Shown here piece after piece: positions 1 through 10,689 of a DNA stretch of 64,000 nt. The first letter of the stretch is position 1, and each line of letters starts with the position of its first letter. The notes under the pieces are model-generated. The model saw nothing but the letters and a program-made list of their open reading frames with translations, was not told the DNA's origin and ran no database searches. This stretch comes from Aspidiotus rigidus (Eukaryota; Arthropoda; Insecta; Hemiptera; Diaspididae), in assembly GCA_035079385.1 (NCBI GenBank), contig JAVHKY010000054.1:11075501-11139500 (forward strand). Reading direction: 5' to 3'. Both the position numbers and the translations under genes were made by a program.

Positions 1-52
1 ATGGTTACTTCATATTTTCCTTTGCAAAAAAAGTAGATAATTTAATGCAAGA

Positions 53-500
53 ATGATTGATTTTAGTAAACAATATTTAGTGAAGAATGAAAAGCAAGAA
101 TTATACTTTGCATTGCCTGTAACAGGCAATGGAAACTGTTTTTTTCATTCAATTTTGTATTTTATCAAGGAAAATTATATCAGCATTCGAAAGAAGTGCA
201 TGGAGTATATATTGAAAAAGAGAAAGATCTTTTTACAAATTACGTAATTGAAGGAAATGTTGATAAGTATGTGAAAAGTATGTCGAAATTAGGCACTTTT
301 GCTGATCATATAGAGATTATTGCTGTTTGTCGAATATACAATTTGAATATTTGTATACAAGTTGTCAACATAAAGCTTTCATAAACATAAGAAAAATTGA
401 TTACAAGTTCAGTGAGTTGGAGAGTTACAGTTACACTATTGATTTAATGTATTATCAAGATGTTCACTATTGGCCTCTTCTAGAAATGCTGAACAGCTAA
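53..500 (+). pseudogene. OTU-like cysteine protease remnant, two frameshifts
   Basis: Three overlapping reading frames (53-247, 196-384 and about 363-500) together resemble an OTU-family deubiquitinase domain. The first frame has GNGNCFFHSI, matching the catalytic-Cys box (usually GDGNC; the first Asp is Asn here). The second has GTFADHIEIIAVCRIYNLNI, like the central conserved part. The third ends in DVHYWPLLEML, like the terminal catalytic-His segment. The frame changes twice, near 195-245 and near 357-366, so one full protein is not made unless there are undetected introns; I call it a pseudogene. OTU domains are found in host deubiquitinases and inside several eukaryotic transposons, so a transposon origin is possible. 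No other domain is joined to it here. Confidence 0.6.
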
Positions 501-650
501 AATTAAGAAGCAATGATGTAGAGCTGTACTTGAATGAACAAGAAAAAAAATCAGGAAAAGTTGCGAAAATTAATTTCTGGAAAGAAAGAAATTCTGATAC
601 ATTGAGAGGATCATCAAAAGAATAAACAAACTAGGAAACCTCAAAATGCA

Positions 651-776
651 ACCAAAGTAGAACTTATTTTGAAATAGGGTTTGGTTAAAGTTTAGCAATA
701 TGTTTTTTTTTAGAAATCCGACCAAAGTAGAACTCATTGTAAAATAGGGTTTGATTAAAGTGGGTAATATATTTTT
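651..776. repeat. Two-copy direct repeat, about 70-bp period
   Basis: A segment starting ACCAAAGTAGAACT at 651 recurs at 721 (ACCAAAGTAGAACTCATTG). Both copies run through AAATAGGGTTTG and a T-rich tail. Two diverged units; function unknown. Confidence 0.75.
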
Positions 777-1561
777 TCAAAACATGCCACCACATGGGGC
801 TGACTGGCCTAACTTGCGGACCAACGAATGAATGGAGCCGAGTCTGTTTCAAAAATAGGGAAGTTTTCATAATTATTTTTTAGAAGAGAAGAAATTTAGT
901 GTCCGCACAAAAAAATTACCAATATTGTCTGTTCATTGGAGCAGTTTTTTTGGTCTTTTGCTGGTGAATAGAATGGTATCCTTTTGTATTAGTGAATTTC
1001 CGCGTTGTTTTTGATCTTTTTTTTTTTTTCAGAAAATTTTTGTAGAAAAAATTATTTTCTTATTCCAAAATTAACGCTCACCTTGCTAGCGGCTGTCGTC
1101 GACGCGTAGCGACGACGCAACAGACGCTAGTAGCCAATAATAGCATATCTATTCCCCTGCCATAAAACCAATGTAAAAAAATTACCATTATGATAGGAAT
1201 CAGGCAAACGAGTATGCAATATGTTATAGAGGAAGAGCCTTATTGAGAACAAAGCCCCCGCTCTCGGACCGCTCTCCTCTCGTGCTTGCTGTCATATATT
1301 TCAATCAGATACGATAATATAGTTCACCTTAGACGGGCTAATTCGCCCTGCACTACTTGGGGGACGGGCAAGGCAGGCTTACTTTCAACGGATTGAACAA
1401 CAACTTCACTCCTTCATCGATCAATCACTCAATTAGTCACAATAATGTGTATTAAATGAATACTATATTGTATCGGTTAAGGAGTAGCAATTAATCCACT
1501 GTATTACGGCATTTATTTATGCTGGATTTTGATGCTATCGATTGAATGAAATGATATATTT
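777..1561. other. Stretch without recognised genes
   Basis: No convincing coding region on either strand. There is a T-run near 1015-1030 and a short GC-rich imperfect palindrome (CGTCGACGCGTAGCGACGACG) near 1098-1118. Confidence 0.5.
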
Positions 1562-1700
1562 TTGATCAATATCGCGGATGAATTACGGAACAACGAGAAG
1601 GGAAATTATTACCTCAATGGATTGTTTCTACAATCGGATATCAAAAACATAAACACAATTATCAGCTTCAATGATGTTACAGTGATGTCCGGCCAAGGTA
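1562..1700 (+). CDS. Possible single exon of an unidentified gene
   Basis: A plus-strand open frame gives residues such as KGNYYLNGLFLQSDIKN and IISFNDVTVMSGQ, then meets a plausible splice donor (CCAAG/GTAAAT) at about 1700. The YYLNG pattern recalls the spacer region of ADAMTS/papilin proteins, but the match is short and no partner exon was found. No good acceptor was seen upstream. This could be an orphaned exon or chance. Confidence 0.2.
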
Positions 1701-1765
1701 AATTTTTACGCATTCGGTTTACCTTTTCTACATTTCATCCCGAAACGGAAAAAGGCAAGTCGTAA

Positions 1766-3120
1766 TAAAAAGTGAAATGATTACCGAGAAAATAAAGAGA
1801 AGTATTTTAAATTAAACATGACGGCGTCGAGAGATTACATTCAGGGTGAGGAAATAGTAGAGGTCTTCAATTGCCACGCATCATTTAATTACTGCGTTTC
1901 ATACATAATATAGTGATGCGGTAAAATGATGCGAAAGTACCTCACGAGAAGTGCGTATCTTGCATCTTTAAAATGAGCAATTCGCTCGGAACCGGTAGAC
2001 CTATAGGCAACGATACGATAGTAACCAAAATTGATGGACTTGCGTATAGCGTGTCATACAAACTTTTCATGAAGCAAACCTACGAGTAATACAGCTGGCA
2101 GACGAAAAAAGATTTTGTAAGTTACACGCATTACGATTCAATTATCATTTAAATATATGTATAGCCCAAGGGAATTCACCTCTTACCACGCGGTGAAGAA
2201 CAATAAGGTACAATCTTAACGTTTGTAATACGAGGTAATAAACAAAATAGTGTTCAAAGATCTGAAGAATTAAGTGTAGTTTAAACCGAATCTACGCTAT
2301 CGATTGCAGGTAAATAAAATCTTTTTTTCATGCAATAATCGTATATTTTATTCTATGTTTTGGTCGTAGTCGAGTAGTCATTAAATTAATGCATTCTCCG
2401 TAGTCTGTACTCTAGGCCTAATGACATTCCATAAATAAAACGCCCAAATAACGTTACATTACGCGCTCTTCGCGAGCATCTGTTGCATGAAATGAGTATA
2501 ATTTGGTTTGCATGATTTATGAGAAATCACCCACAGAGGTCGAGGAAGGGTGATTGAGTGCCGTCGACGGAGGAAATTAAGACAACGCAGACCGGTAATA
2601 CAAATACAATACGGTAAATCATTTCGCCGAAGCTAGCCAGACAGCAGTCGATTGAACTAATTATAGTACTTTAGAAATTGCAAAGAAAATTATAGGTAAT
2701 AACCAATCGCGGAAGGGGTTCGATTCTAACAGGAAATGCCTGCTTGACGATCTTCGAATAGTAAAGCCTCTCCCTTTTACTCATTCTATAGACTACCAAC
2801 TTACCAAACCAATTGACATCCTTATTACTTGAAAAGGGCTACTAGATTCTTATAAACCACCATACCTCTGGTCCAATCCTTTTTCATGGGCAGCGCGTCG
2901 CTCGACCTCCTATTAGCGGAGAACTTGCTGTCCCTTTTGTTAGGAGGCATTTTCAGGTAATTTTCGCGAGCGTGTCCTACTTTGACGACGTCATCAACCT
3001 AAGTTGGGTTAGGTGGCGGGACCCGAAAAATGTTGCTGACTTGGAGAGTTTCAACTCTCAAGCTATCCGACTTTTGTGACGTCATAATTTTCGGGAAAAT
3101 GTCCAAAGACTTGGTGTATT
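1766..3120. other. Stretch without recognised genes
   Basis: No recognisable coding region or RNA gene. From about 3030 to 3195 the text resembles diverged R1 minisatellite units on the minus strand (CTATCATATATAGC near 3172). Confidence 0.5.
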
Positions 3121-3221
3121 AACAGCCGGCCGGCAAAGCTCGGAGCTCGAAAATTTTCTAAGTCTCCCTCCTATCATATATAGCTTGGAAAACGGAGCCT
3201 GTGACGTCACAATTTTATATC

Positions 3222-3563
3222 AACAGGGAACCTGTTTTATGGGGGGCTTTTTGAGAAATTTGCCGTGCGCCGTCCAGCAAAAAACTTGGAAACATTTCGA
3301 CTCTCGAGCCATATATGATAGGAGAGGGACTTGAAAAAAAATTTCGACTCTTGAGCTATATTATGATATGAAAGGGACTTGGAAAATTCGAGAAAAATTT
3401 AGACTCTCAAACTATATTATACTAGGCTTATAGTAGGTCTAGGGCTTCTTTATACTAGCTTTATCTAAGTCTAGGCTTCCTTGAATTTTCAATACCAAAA
3501 CCCAGTTGACTCATAAAACAGGTTCCCTGCGTTCCTCGTTCAACTTCGTTAAGGAAGCCGTCG
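3222..3563 (+). mobile_element. R1 repeat element, copy a
   Basis: R1 is defined here by comparing copies. It begins AACAGGGAACCTGTTTTATG (3222) and has CATAAAACAGGTTCCCTG (3512-3529) near its other end, so the two are inverted. After the second repeat a constant tail continues through CGTTCCTCGTT and ends AAGGAAGCCGTCG at 3563. Inside are about three diverged 45-bp minisatellite units (GACTCTCGAGCCATATATGA). There is no coding capacity. The ends suggest a non-autonomous DNA element, but no autonomous partner is visible. Confidence 0.65.
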
Positions 3564-3571
3564 TTTTTGTC

Positions 3572-3688
3572 AACAGGGAATCTGTTCCATTGGGGGGGGG
3601 GGGGGGGGTGAGAAATTTGCCGTGCGCCGTCCGACAAAAAACTTGGAAATATTTCGACTCTTGAACTATATATGATAAGAGAGTGATA
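3572..3688 (+). mobile_element. R1 repeat element, copy b, 5' part only
   Basis: It starts AACAGGGAATCTG eight bases after copy a. It has a poly-G run (about 3591-3607) where other copies have only six Gs, then TGAGAAATTTGCCGTGCGCC and one minisatellite unit, and stops at the PLE-A1 3' region. Confidence 0.6.
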
Positions 3689-3689
3689 G

Positions 3690-5361
3690 TGAAAGGAAAA
3701 ATACTCCGACGGGAGAGTAAACAATGAAAACCGAAGAAAAAATTGGAACAACGAGCACTTGCGGTTAATAAACCATCTTCAGGACTGAAATGAAAGCAAC
3801 TGACAAAACGGAGGAGAGAAACAAGGTATTAAGATTGGCAAAACGAGAAATTGCAGTGTGAATCATAAACCAGTTCAATCGAGCCATCTTCCGGAATGTA
3901 CGAGTTAAGTACAGTAATGCCATCGGTGATCAGATGACGCATTATATCTATATGCTCGAGGGCGATACGTTAGAGGAAGGAGTTCTCCTTATGGAGGAGC
4001 TTTTCCGATCCCTCACGAAAGCTGTGGCCGCTGTTTATTAGATGATCAGCAAAAGCTGACTCCTCTAAGTGTTGCTTATTCTAAGTCCTAAGACTTCAGG
4101 TGCTCAGCTACTCCTAACATTCATTTAGCGGCTGCTCTCACCAGTATAAAAGCCTCCACAATCCCTACATTCCAACTTATAAATACCACTCCTCTCATCA
4201 ACAGGTATGGGGTCCTTCAGCCTCACTAACAACCCTTTTTGACTGTGGTAGGGTTGTAAAACGCGGGTCTGAAGCCAAACGGGCGGAGGGCCCGACCCAA
4301 TTGGAGGGAGGACTTCCCCAAGAAAGGGAGACTGATCCAACGCATACGACTATCACGGATCGTGTCTCGGGGGAGGGAGGTGGAGGAATCAAGAATGCTC
4401 CTCGTAACTTTTCTCCGAACCATCACGTCAACATCGACATCGACTCCATTCATTCTGGTCAGGTGTTTTATTGTGAGTAATTCTTTCTTGAAGGCAGACT
4501 GACTCAAAGGAATACGAGTCAGTCTGTGAACTAGGCTATTGAAGGCAGCCATCTTATGAGCAGAAGGACAAAATGAGCCTCTGTGGACTAAAACATCGGT
4601 CGTAGTACCTTTCCTGTAAATTCCTGCAAACTCATGGATACCGTCTATTATAGAGATCTATAAATCCAAAAAGTTAATAGAAAATACCCCTATTTCCAAA
4701 GTAAACTTTATGGAGGGGTACCAGGAATTGAGGTACCTCAGAAACTCGCCAAGGAGATCTGGGGGACCCGTCCAGGTGCATAGAACGTCATGAACGTACC
4801 TGTGCCAGTAATAGATATGATTAAGTAACACCTGGTTTGAGGAAAAGAGGTCAAGTTGAAACTTAGACATGTAAATTTCGGAGATGAGAGAGCCTAAAGG
4901 TGATCCAATGGAGATCCCTACTTCATCAGAGAACTCGAAAAATTTCTCTTCGAATTTACAGTAGTTGGGGGACCAGCAAAGATTCAGGAGATCGAAAAAT
5001 TCCTGAGGCTCATTGTGAGGAATGTTGGCTTTGGCAAGTAGCTCACCCATACGCTGAATAGTAGCAGCCTTAGGAATATTTGGGAACAAACCAACAGCAT
5101 TAAACGAGCAGATGGTCGTTCCCGGAGGAAGACTTACACCCTTCAGGACGTCAGTTAAAGAGGACTAATTCAAGACCGAGTGAGGAGATTCAAAATCAAT
5201 GTGATGTTTGAACCGACGGTTCAGGAATTCGGCAAGGAGGTAGGCGGGAGAGGAGATGAATGAAACCACAGGTCGCATCGGGATATTATTCTTATGCACT
5301 TTAGGCTGCCCGTAAAGGAGGGGGGTGTAGGGTTAGGAACAAGAAGGGTTTTTGACATGTT
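3690..5361 (-). pseudogene. PLE-A1: Penelope-like element, RT C-terminal half plus GIY-YIG, broken
   Basis: The minus strand encodes the reverse-transcriptase core and C-terminal endonuclease of a Penelope-like retroelement. In order: [10 protein letters not shown] region (near 5320), motif A (5101), IGSPLGSLISEIYM, catalytic box YVHDVL (second residue of the usual DD is His) and GIYKLECRDCGGFYTGESSR (GIY-YIG with an inserted CxxC pair). Motif A reads SFNAVGLF, with Asn where the catalytic Asp belongs. A frameshift occurs after the VKKGC region (near 4228), with more lesions further on. Its 3' flank holds the PLE terminal motif (AACCGCAAG with flanking hairpin, 3760-3790, minus). The element is interrupted at 5362 by R1 copy c; its N-terminal part resumes at 7372-7822. 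Not functional. Confidence 0.85.
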
Positions 5362-6125
5362 AACAGGGAACCTGTTTTATGGGGGGCTATTTGAGAAATC
5401 TGGCGTCCGCCGTCCGCCGTGCGCCGTCCAGCGAAAAACTTAGAAAAATTTCGACCCTCGAGCCATATATGATGGGAGAGGGACTTAGAAAAATTTCGAC
5501 TCTCAAGCTATATATGATAGGAGGGGGACTTAGAAAAATTTCGACTCTCGAGCTATATATGATAGAAGAGGGACTTAGAAAAATTTCGACTCTCGAGCCA
5601 TATATGATAGAAGGGGGACTTAGAAAAATTTCGACTCTCGAGCTATATATGATAGAAGAGGGACTTAGAAAAATTTCGACTCTCGAGCCATATATGATAG
5701 AAGGGGGACTTGGAAAAATTTCGACTCTCGAGCCATATATGATAGGAGAGGGACTTAGAAAAATTTCGACTCTCGAGCTATATATGATAGGAGGGGGACT
5801 TAGAAAAAATTTCGACTCTCGAGCTATATATGATAGGAGGGGAACTTAGAAAAATTTCGACTCTCGAGCTATATATGATAGAAGGGGGACTTAGAAAAAT
5901 TTCGACTCTCGAGCCATATATGATAGGAGGGGGACATGGAAAAAATTTCGACTCTCGAGCCATATATGATAGGAGGGGGACTTAGAAAAATTTGGAGTTG
6001 GTCTAGGCCTTCTTTTTACTATCTTTCTCCAAATCTAGGCTTCCTTGAATTTTCAATACCAAATCTCATTCGAATCATAAAACAGGTTCCCTGCGTTCCT
6101 TGTTTAACTTCGTTAAGGAAGCCGT
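5362..6125 (+). mobile_element. R1 repeat element, copy c, with expanded minisatellite
   Basis: It starts AACAGGGAACCTGTTTTATG and carries CATAAAACAGGTTCCCTG at 6076-6093; the tail ends GGAAGCCGT at about 6125. It lies where the PLE-A1 coding sequence breaks (LLVPNP region). Most of its length is the 45-bp array listed separately. Any long frame through it is just the array, because 45 is divisible by three. Confidence 0.7.
5432..5990. repeat. 45-bp minisatellite, about 12 units
   Basis: Successive starts of GGACTTAGAAAAATTTCGAC lie at 5481, 5526, 5571, 5616, 5661, 5706, 5751 and 5796, exactly 45 bp apart; later units carry one-base length changes. Each unit contains CTCGAG and CTATATATGATAG. 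Neighbouring units are nearly identical, which implies recent local amplification. Confidence 0.95.
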
Positions 6126-6179
6126 AATTTTCCATGTCTTTTCTCTCGCCGGACCCCGATTTTGAAACTCGCGAGTACA

Positions 6180-6520
6180 CCCCCCCCCCCCCCCCCCGTC
6201 AAGAGAAATCTCTACCCCGTGGGTGATTCAGAAATTTGCGAGTACACCCCGCGTAATAATAATAAATAATTAATTAATTAATAATTAAATAATTAATATA
6301 ATTAAATAATTAATAATTAAATAATTAATATAATTAAATAATTAAATAATTAAATAAATAAATCATTAAATGATTAAATAATAATTAGAAAATCTCTACT
6401 TCGTGGCTGATTCAGAAATTCGCGAGTACACCCCGCGTAATAATAATAAATAATTAATTAATTAATAATTAAATAATTAAATAAATAAATAATTAAATAA
6501 TTAATATAATTAATAATTAG
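6180..6520. repeat. Poly-C run and AT-rich simple repeats
   Basis: A C-run lies near 6180-6197. AT-rich blocks built from TAATTAAATAAT lie at about 6250-6380 and 6440-6520. Each block is preceded by the same GCGAGTACACCCCGCGTAAT text, so the whole stretch is a diverged direct duplication. Confidence 0.8.
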
Positions 6521-6529
6521 AAAATTTTC

Positions 6530-7032
6530 TAAGTCCCTCTTCCTATCATATGTGGCTGGATAGTCGAAATTTTCCAAGTCCCCTAGACTTGAATTGTCTC
6601 ATACCTTTCCAATACAACAGCGAGTTCGCGCTACCTCATATTTCTAATAGAAGACTTATACGACGCCAAGATAGGTAAAGTTTTCTAAGTCCCTCTTCCT
6701 ATCATATATGGCTGGATAGTCGAAATTTTTCCAAGTCCCCTAGACTTGAATTGTCTCATACCATTCCAACACAACAGCGAGACAGGGGGCGAACGAGCGG
6801 AGCGAGTTCGCGCCACCTCATATTTCTCAAAAAAGACTTGAATTTTCTCATACCATTCCAATACAACAGCGAGATCGCTCGTTCGCCCCACCGAAAGTTG
6901 ATACCTCAAAATATAGAACACCCACAATTACCTCAAAATATTTCTCATACAAGACTTATACGACGCCAAGATAGGTAAAGGGGTAAACGAATAATATCTC
7001 ACGAACACTTGACCTAGTACAAGAATTAATAA

Positions 7033-7064
<32 letters not shown>

Positions 7065-7240
7065 ATTAAATAATTAAATAATTGAATAATTAAATAATTA
7101 AATAAATAAAGGCTGGATAGTCGAAATTTTTCCAAGTCCCCTAGACTTGAATTGTCACATACTATTCCAATACAACAGCGAGTTCGCGCTACCTCGTATT
7201 TCTCATAGAAGATTTATACGACGCCAAGATAGGTAAAGGG
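6530..7240. repeat. Multi-copy repeat (R3) adjoining R1
   Basis: The string CAAGTCCCCTAGACTTGAAT followed by CCAATACAACAGCGAG and GACGCCAAGATAGGTAAAG recurs, whole or in part, at about 6575, 6735, 6838 and 7133. Two copies are preceded by a diverged minus-strand R1 minisatellite unit. An AAAT-type microsatellite lies at 7020-7110. With R1 copy c this forms the 2-kb block splitting PLE-A1. Confidence 0.7.
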
Positions 7241-7371
7241 GTAAACGAATAATATCTCACGAACACTTGACCTAGTAGAAGCCTAGACTGAAATATTTCA
7301 AGATGACTGATAAAATATAAAAGACATGGAACATGATTTTCATTTATTTGGCTATGCCAGAAAATTTTTTT

Positions 7372-7822
7372 CATGACTGGAGTCTCGATAATAGCCTCAC
7401 ACTTGTTGATGATACGCCTAACTTCTTTAACATGCTTAGGGGAGCTGAAATCCCCACTCTCTCGAGCACCACACTGCTGGAGCACTTCGTAGCGGATTTC
7501 TCCATCACCACAACAGCATTGCCCTTGTCAGCCTTAGTGACGATTAAATCTCCCTCCTTAATCTTCCTCTTTGAACCTTGGATCACACCTCCCAATTTGT
7601 TACTCACGCGAGAGAGGGGATCATTGTGGACTCTTTCAGCACAGACTTTCTGGGTATTAAAACCAGGGTCAATTGTAACAGCAAGATCCGCAAAAACATT
7701 CGCCAAAGTTTCATCCCTCTTGAGAGGAGGTAGAGTGAATTTCAAACCTTTCTCAAGGAGGGCTGTTCCGTCACTATTAAAAACCACCTGAGGTTTATTA
7801 AGGGGAATAATAAATAGCACAT
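7372..7822 (-). pseudogene. PLE-A1 N-terminal part
   Basis: The minus strand encodes the N-terminal region of PLE family A: LLEKGLKFTLPPLKRDETLA, FNTQKVCAERV and LIVTKADKGNAVVVMEKS, then after a frameshift PKHVKEVRRIINKCEA and ETPVMKK. That is where PLE-A1 resumes after the inserted block at 5362-7371. The KADKGN segment is typical of the region ahead of the Penelope-type RT fingers. The frame changes near 7485, so the part is inactive as well as separated. Confidence 0.8.
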
Positions 7823-8063
7823 AAAAAAATTAATGTTTGCACCGAAAGGAAATTATGAAAAATAACATAGAAAAGTACTACTGCACCAGTATATGTAAAA
7901 GAAATGCACGTGAAGGATGCACAGAAATTTTATTACTACTGCACCAGTATAATTATGTGGTGCGCGGAAATGTTATCGTTTTGGTGATCACACTCTGACT
8001 CATGCGTCAAAATATAAGCACATCTCCTAGCGGTGTGCAAGGGTGAAAGTAAGTAAGGACGAC
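7823..8063. other. Spacer between PLE-A1 and the MULE remnant
   Basis: No coding region. TACTGCACCAGTATA occurs twice (about 7879 and 7939), a short direct repeat that may be an edge of the adjacent element. Confidence 0.4.
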
Positions 8064-9006
8064 TTTGCTTTCATTTTCCGAGCTCTACAGGTCTTCAATC
8101 CAGAATGGATGCCAACTATTGGTGACGCCTGCGAGGCCATAACGGCAGGTTTCACGGAAATGTTGGCCCACCGAGCATTCGATTAATGTCTTTTTTTCAT
8201 GTCAGGAAGAATATTGAGCCTCACTACAGAGCGTTGTCGAAGATTCCACGCGCGCAGTTGCAGGCTAATGTCCAAGCATTGCAAACCTGTCAAGATTCAA
8301 CCACATTCTCGAAGGCAGTTCCTCTCTTTCTGAACAAGTGGAAGGTAAAGCATCCTGAGTTTGTCAAATATTTCTAAGCGCAATGGCTTATGAAGAATGA
8401 CCAATGGTTTGAGGGAGCTGCAGTTGGACAGCCGTCGACAAACAACGGCATTGAGTCGACAAATAGCGTTATAAAAGGGGAGCATACGATGCGGGAGCGT
8501 CTTCCCGTCGGGCAGTTTTTATGCTGTGTGATGAATATTGTTTCGCAGTGGTCCGAAACACGCAATCCGGAGTCAGTAAACTGCATTGAATACGCATTAA
8601 CGCCGAAGGTCTCCCTACTTGTGTGGACTAAAGCGTACCAGTGGGCGGTTGAGAACAGAACGGTGATTGAAAAGGGAAATGGTATATACTTCACTGCATC
8701 ATCTACTTCGACAACTCAGGTAACCGAAAAAGTGGTGAGACAGTATGAAGAAGCGAGATGGAGAACGTTCGACGAGTTTGTCCAGCGTAATTACGGAGTC
8801 TGGAAAATTGTAATTCGTAAGGATGTCAGTCCAGCTGTACGTGCCCATCGTACCTGAACAAGCTGGAGTGTAAGCATGTAGTAGGCATGCTAATTCGCCT
8901 GAAAATGGTGGACGCTCCCCCGGAGGCAAAGTATGTGCCGTTGGGCCGGAAACGCAAACGTGGCCGGCCGGCAAAGGCCAAACGGGCTCTTATTGTGCAG
9001 GTTTAA
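8064..9006 (+). pseudogene. MULE-type transposase remnant with SWIM zinc finger
   Basis: Three plus-strand blocks make up the C-terminal half of a Mutator-like transposase. The first (8064-8183) reads FRALQVFNPEWMPTIGDACE and EAITAGF, like the MULE catalytic region. The second (8186-8857) has FFHVRKNIEPHY, then an in-frame stop at 8375-8377, then STNNGIESTNSVIKGEHTMR, a MULE hallmark. After a frameshift near 8826 the third has the SWIM finger CTCPSYLNKLECKHVVGM and a basic end RKRGRPAKAKRAL, stopping at about 9006. With two frame changes and a stop it cannot make a full protein. A related fragment lies on the minus strand at 58.7-59.3 kb. Confidence 0.8.
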
Positions 9007-9283
9007 TAAATTATTCTCGCATTCTTGCATCTTAAGGCATACTCTGATGTAAATTTTTACAATTTTCTCAGTTTGTTCATTTATTTCTGCTTCAATATTT
9101 ATATTCTGTGCAGCTTTTATTTATAGGTTCCCCTTTAACAATAATTTGTGTGTTTTATTTTTTTCCTGTTCATTCATTTCACTTTAAGTGCCTCTTTTTT
9201 ATTTATGTTCAAAATTTTTATTTTCTGTTAACACGTAACATTTTCTGGGTAACATTGATTTTTCTTTCTGTGCTGATAAATAC

Positions 9284-9365
9284 ACCCCGTTTATTAACCG
9301 AAAGCGCTCGTCGTTTTAATTTTTCTGCGGTTTGTAGTGTTTACTCTCTCTCTTCGGAGTATTCT
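9284..9365 (+). repeat. PLE terminal (pLTR) motif, solo
   Basis: TTTATTAACCGAAAGCGCTC followed by TTTTTCTGCGGTTTG and a TACTC..GGAGTA hairpin. The same cassette closes the 3' end of the PLE copies here. No PLE coding sequence adjoins, so it is a solo terminal repeat or a truncated element. Confidence 0.6.
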
Positions 9366-9459
9366 TTCTTTCGCTTAAATTTACAAAAGTTGGGAGACCA
9401 ACTTGGGTCCGCCAATCCCCGGGTGAAAAGCACTGCTATAAGCTTTTTTCTATGAGTTT

Positions 9460-9678
9460 ATGAAAAGGGTCTTTAATGAATTGAAATCATTTACAAACAT
9501 AGGAAACGATCAAAAACAATTCTTTGAAACTATTTTTAGCAATATGGAAGACAGGAATACTGGCGAAAGGAGCGAAGTGGAAAATTCGAAAGTGCTGGAA
9601 AATTCTTTAAGGTCCCTCTTCACGTTTGATGACGTCCTCAGTGACCTTGACCTACTTTTGAACTCGGAAAATTTTTGA
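9460..9678 (+). CDS. Unrecognised ORF after a solo PLE terminus
   Basis: A 72-residue frame begins MKRVFNELKSFTNIG and ends LLLNSENF. It is acidic, serine-rich and has no motif I recognise. It follows a PLE terminal cassette by about 95 bp, the position where PLE reading frames start elsewhere (after the TACTC hairpin), so it may be the 5' end of a lost PLE. It may equally be chance. Confidence 0.2.
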   Translation: MKRVFNELKSFTNIGNDQKQFFETIFSNMEDRNTGERSEVENSKVLENSLRSLFTFDDVLSDLDLLLNSENF

Positions 9679-10689
9679 CCTCCGCTACTTCGAGACCTCA
9701 TTGTACCCCTAGCCTTTATTGTACCAGACCGGTGCCTCAAAGACTGTATCTTGGGCTAACTAGCTTATCCTGTCTTCTCTATAAGCGTATACAGGCTCTC
9801 GTCACCGTTTTGTTACTAGGACGTCATCAAAGACCTATGTCAGACCAACTAATCTCATATATCTACACTTGTACACCATCCAAATAAAGACTCCAGTAGA
9901 GTGGACTAGCCATGGGTGCTGTAATCTTTCTGAGTCATTGAATGGACCCCCTCCTCTTCACCCCAAAAATAAACCAAACCAGCTGAAAACCAAAATTTCC
10001 TCTCAAAATTCCCACTGAGGATCGTTCCTCAAAACTCCAATGGGGAGCCCGAAAGAGAGTGAAATTAAAATGTTATTCACACAATGTTAGACACACTTTC
10101 ATTTTATTTTAGGGTAGATTTGCCGTTTATACCAGGAACAATAATATCGATGTAGACTCAAAAATTTGACATGTTTGTACGAGTATTTCAAAGTTCGTGT
10201 ACACGTTATAATATCAAACCACATAAAACAGTTTAAATTCAGATCTAAAAATTGCCTTCTGGCTGAAAATAGCTAATTCAATATACATTCATCTTAGAGC
10301 ACTCTCAGTGCATGTTATAAATAATAGGTAAATCGCATAATTATTCTTCTCGTTAGATTTTCAGTTCGCACTTCATTTCTACACCGCGTTACAGAATGAA
10401 ATAGATTAAAATACGACCTCTTTATTCTCCATTGTTTTCGTCGGTTTTTTTGAAATTTACAAATTAATTCACGAGATCTAGAATGTACAATTTTCGTGTC
10501 AGTGTCAGTGAGAAAGACCGCAATACTAGAGTAATATAATACAGGCAAATGCGCTCGTACCTTCCGCGTAAACCAATTAAAGAATGGAGACCTCTTGAAA
10601 AATCTCACGTTTTCAACCGTCCGATATTTTTGTGAACTATTATTCCATAGAGTTTTCGTCCAACTTCACGTTTAACGATATCTCAACAA
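9679..10689. other. Stretch without recognised genes
   Basis: Nothing recognisable on either strand; frames are short and lack motifs. Confidence 0.4.

Noticed and set aside
3592..3607. Poly-G run as a regulatory or quadruplex element
   Set aside because: Homopolymer G/C runs occur at many sites here (6180, 21151, 24199, 32217, 33824, 36020, 46569) in unrelated contexts. The one here is an expansion of the six Gs in R1, with no further support.
5379..5849. A 156-codon open frame with 15-residue repeats
   Set aside because: It is the 45-bp minisatellite of R1 read in one frame. Several frames stay open because 45 is a multiple of three. No protein feature otherwise.
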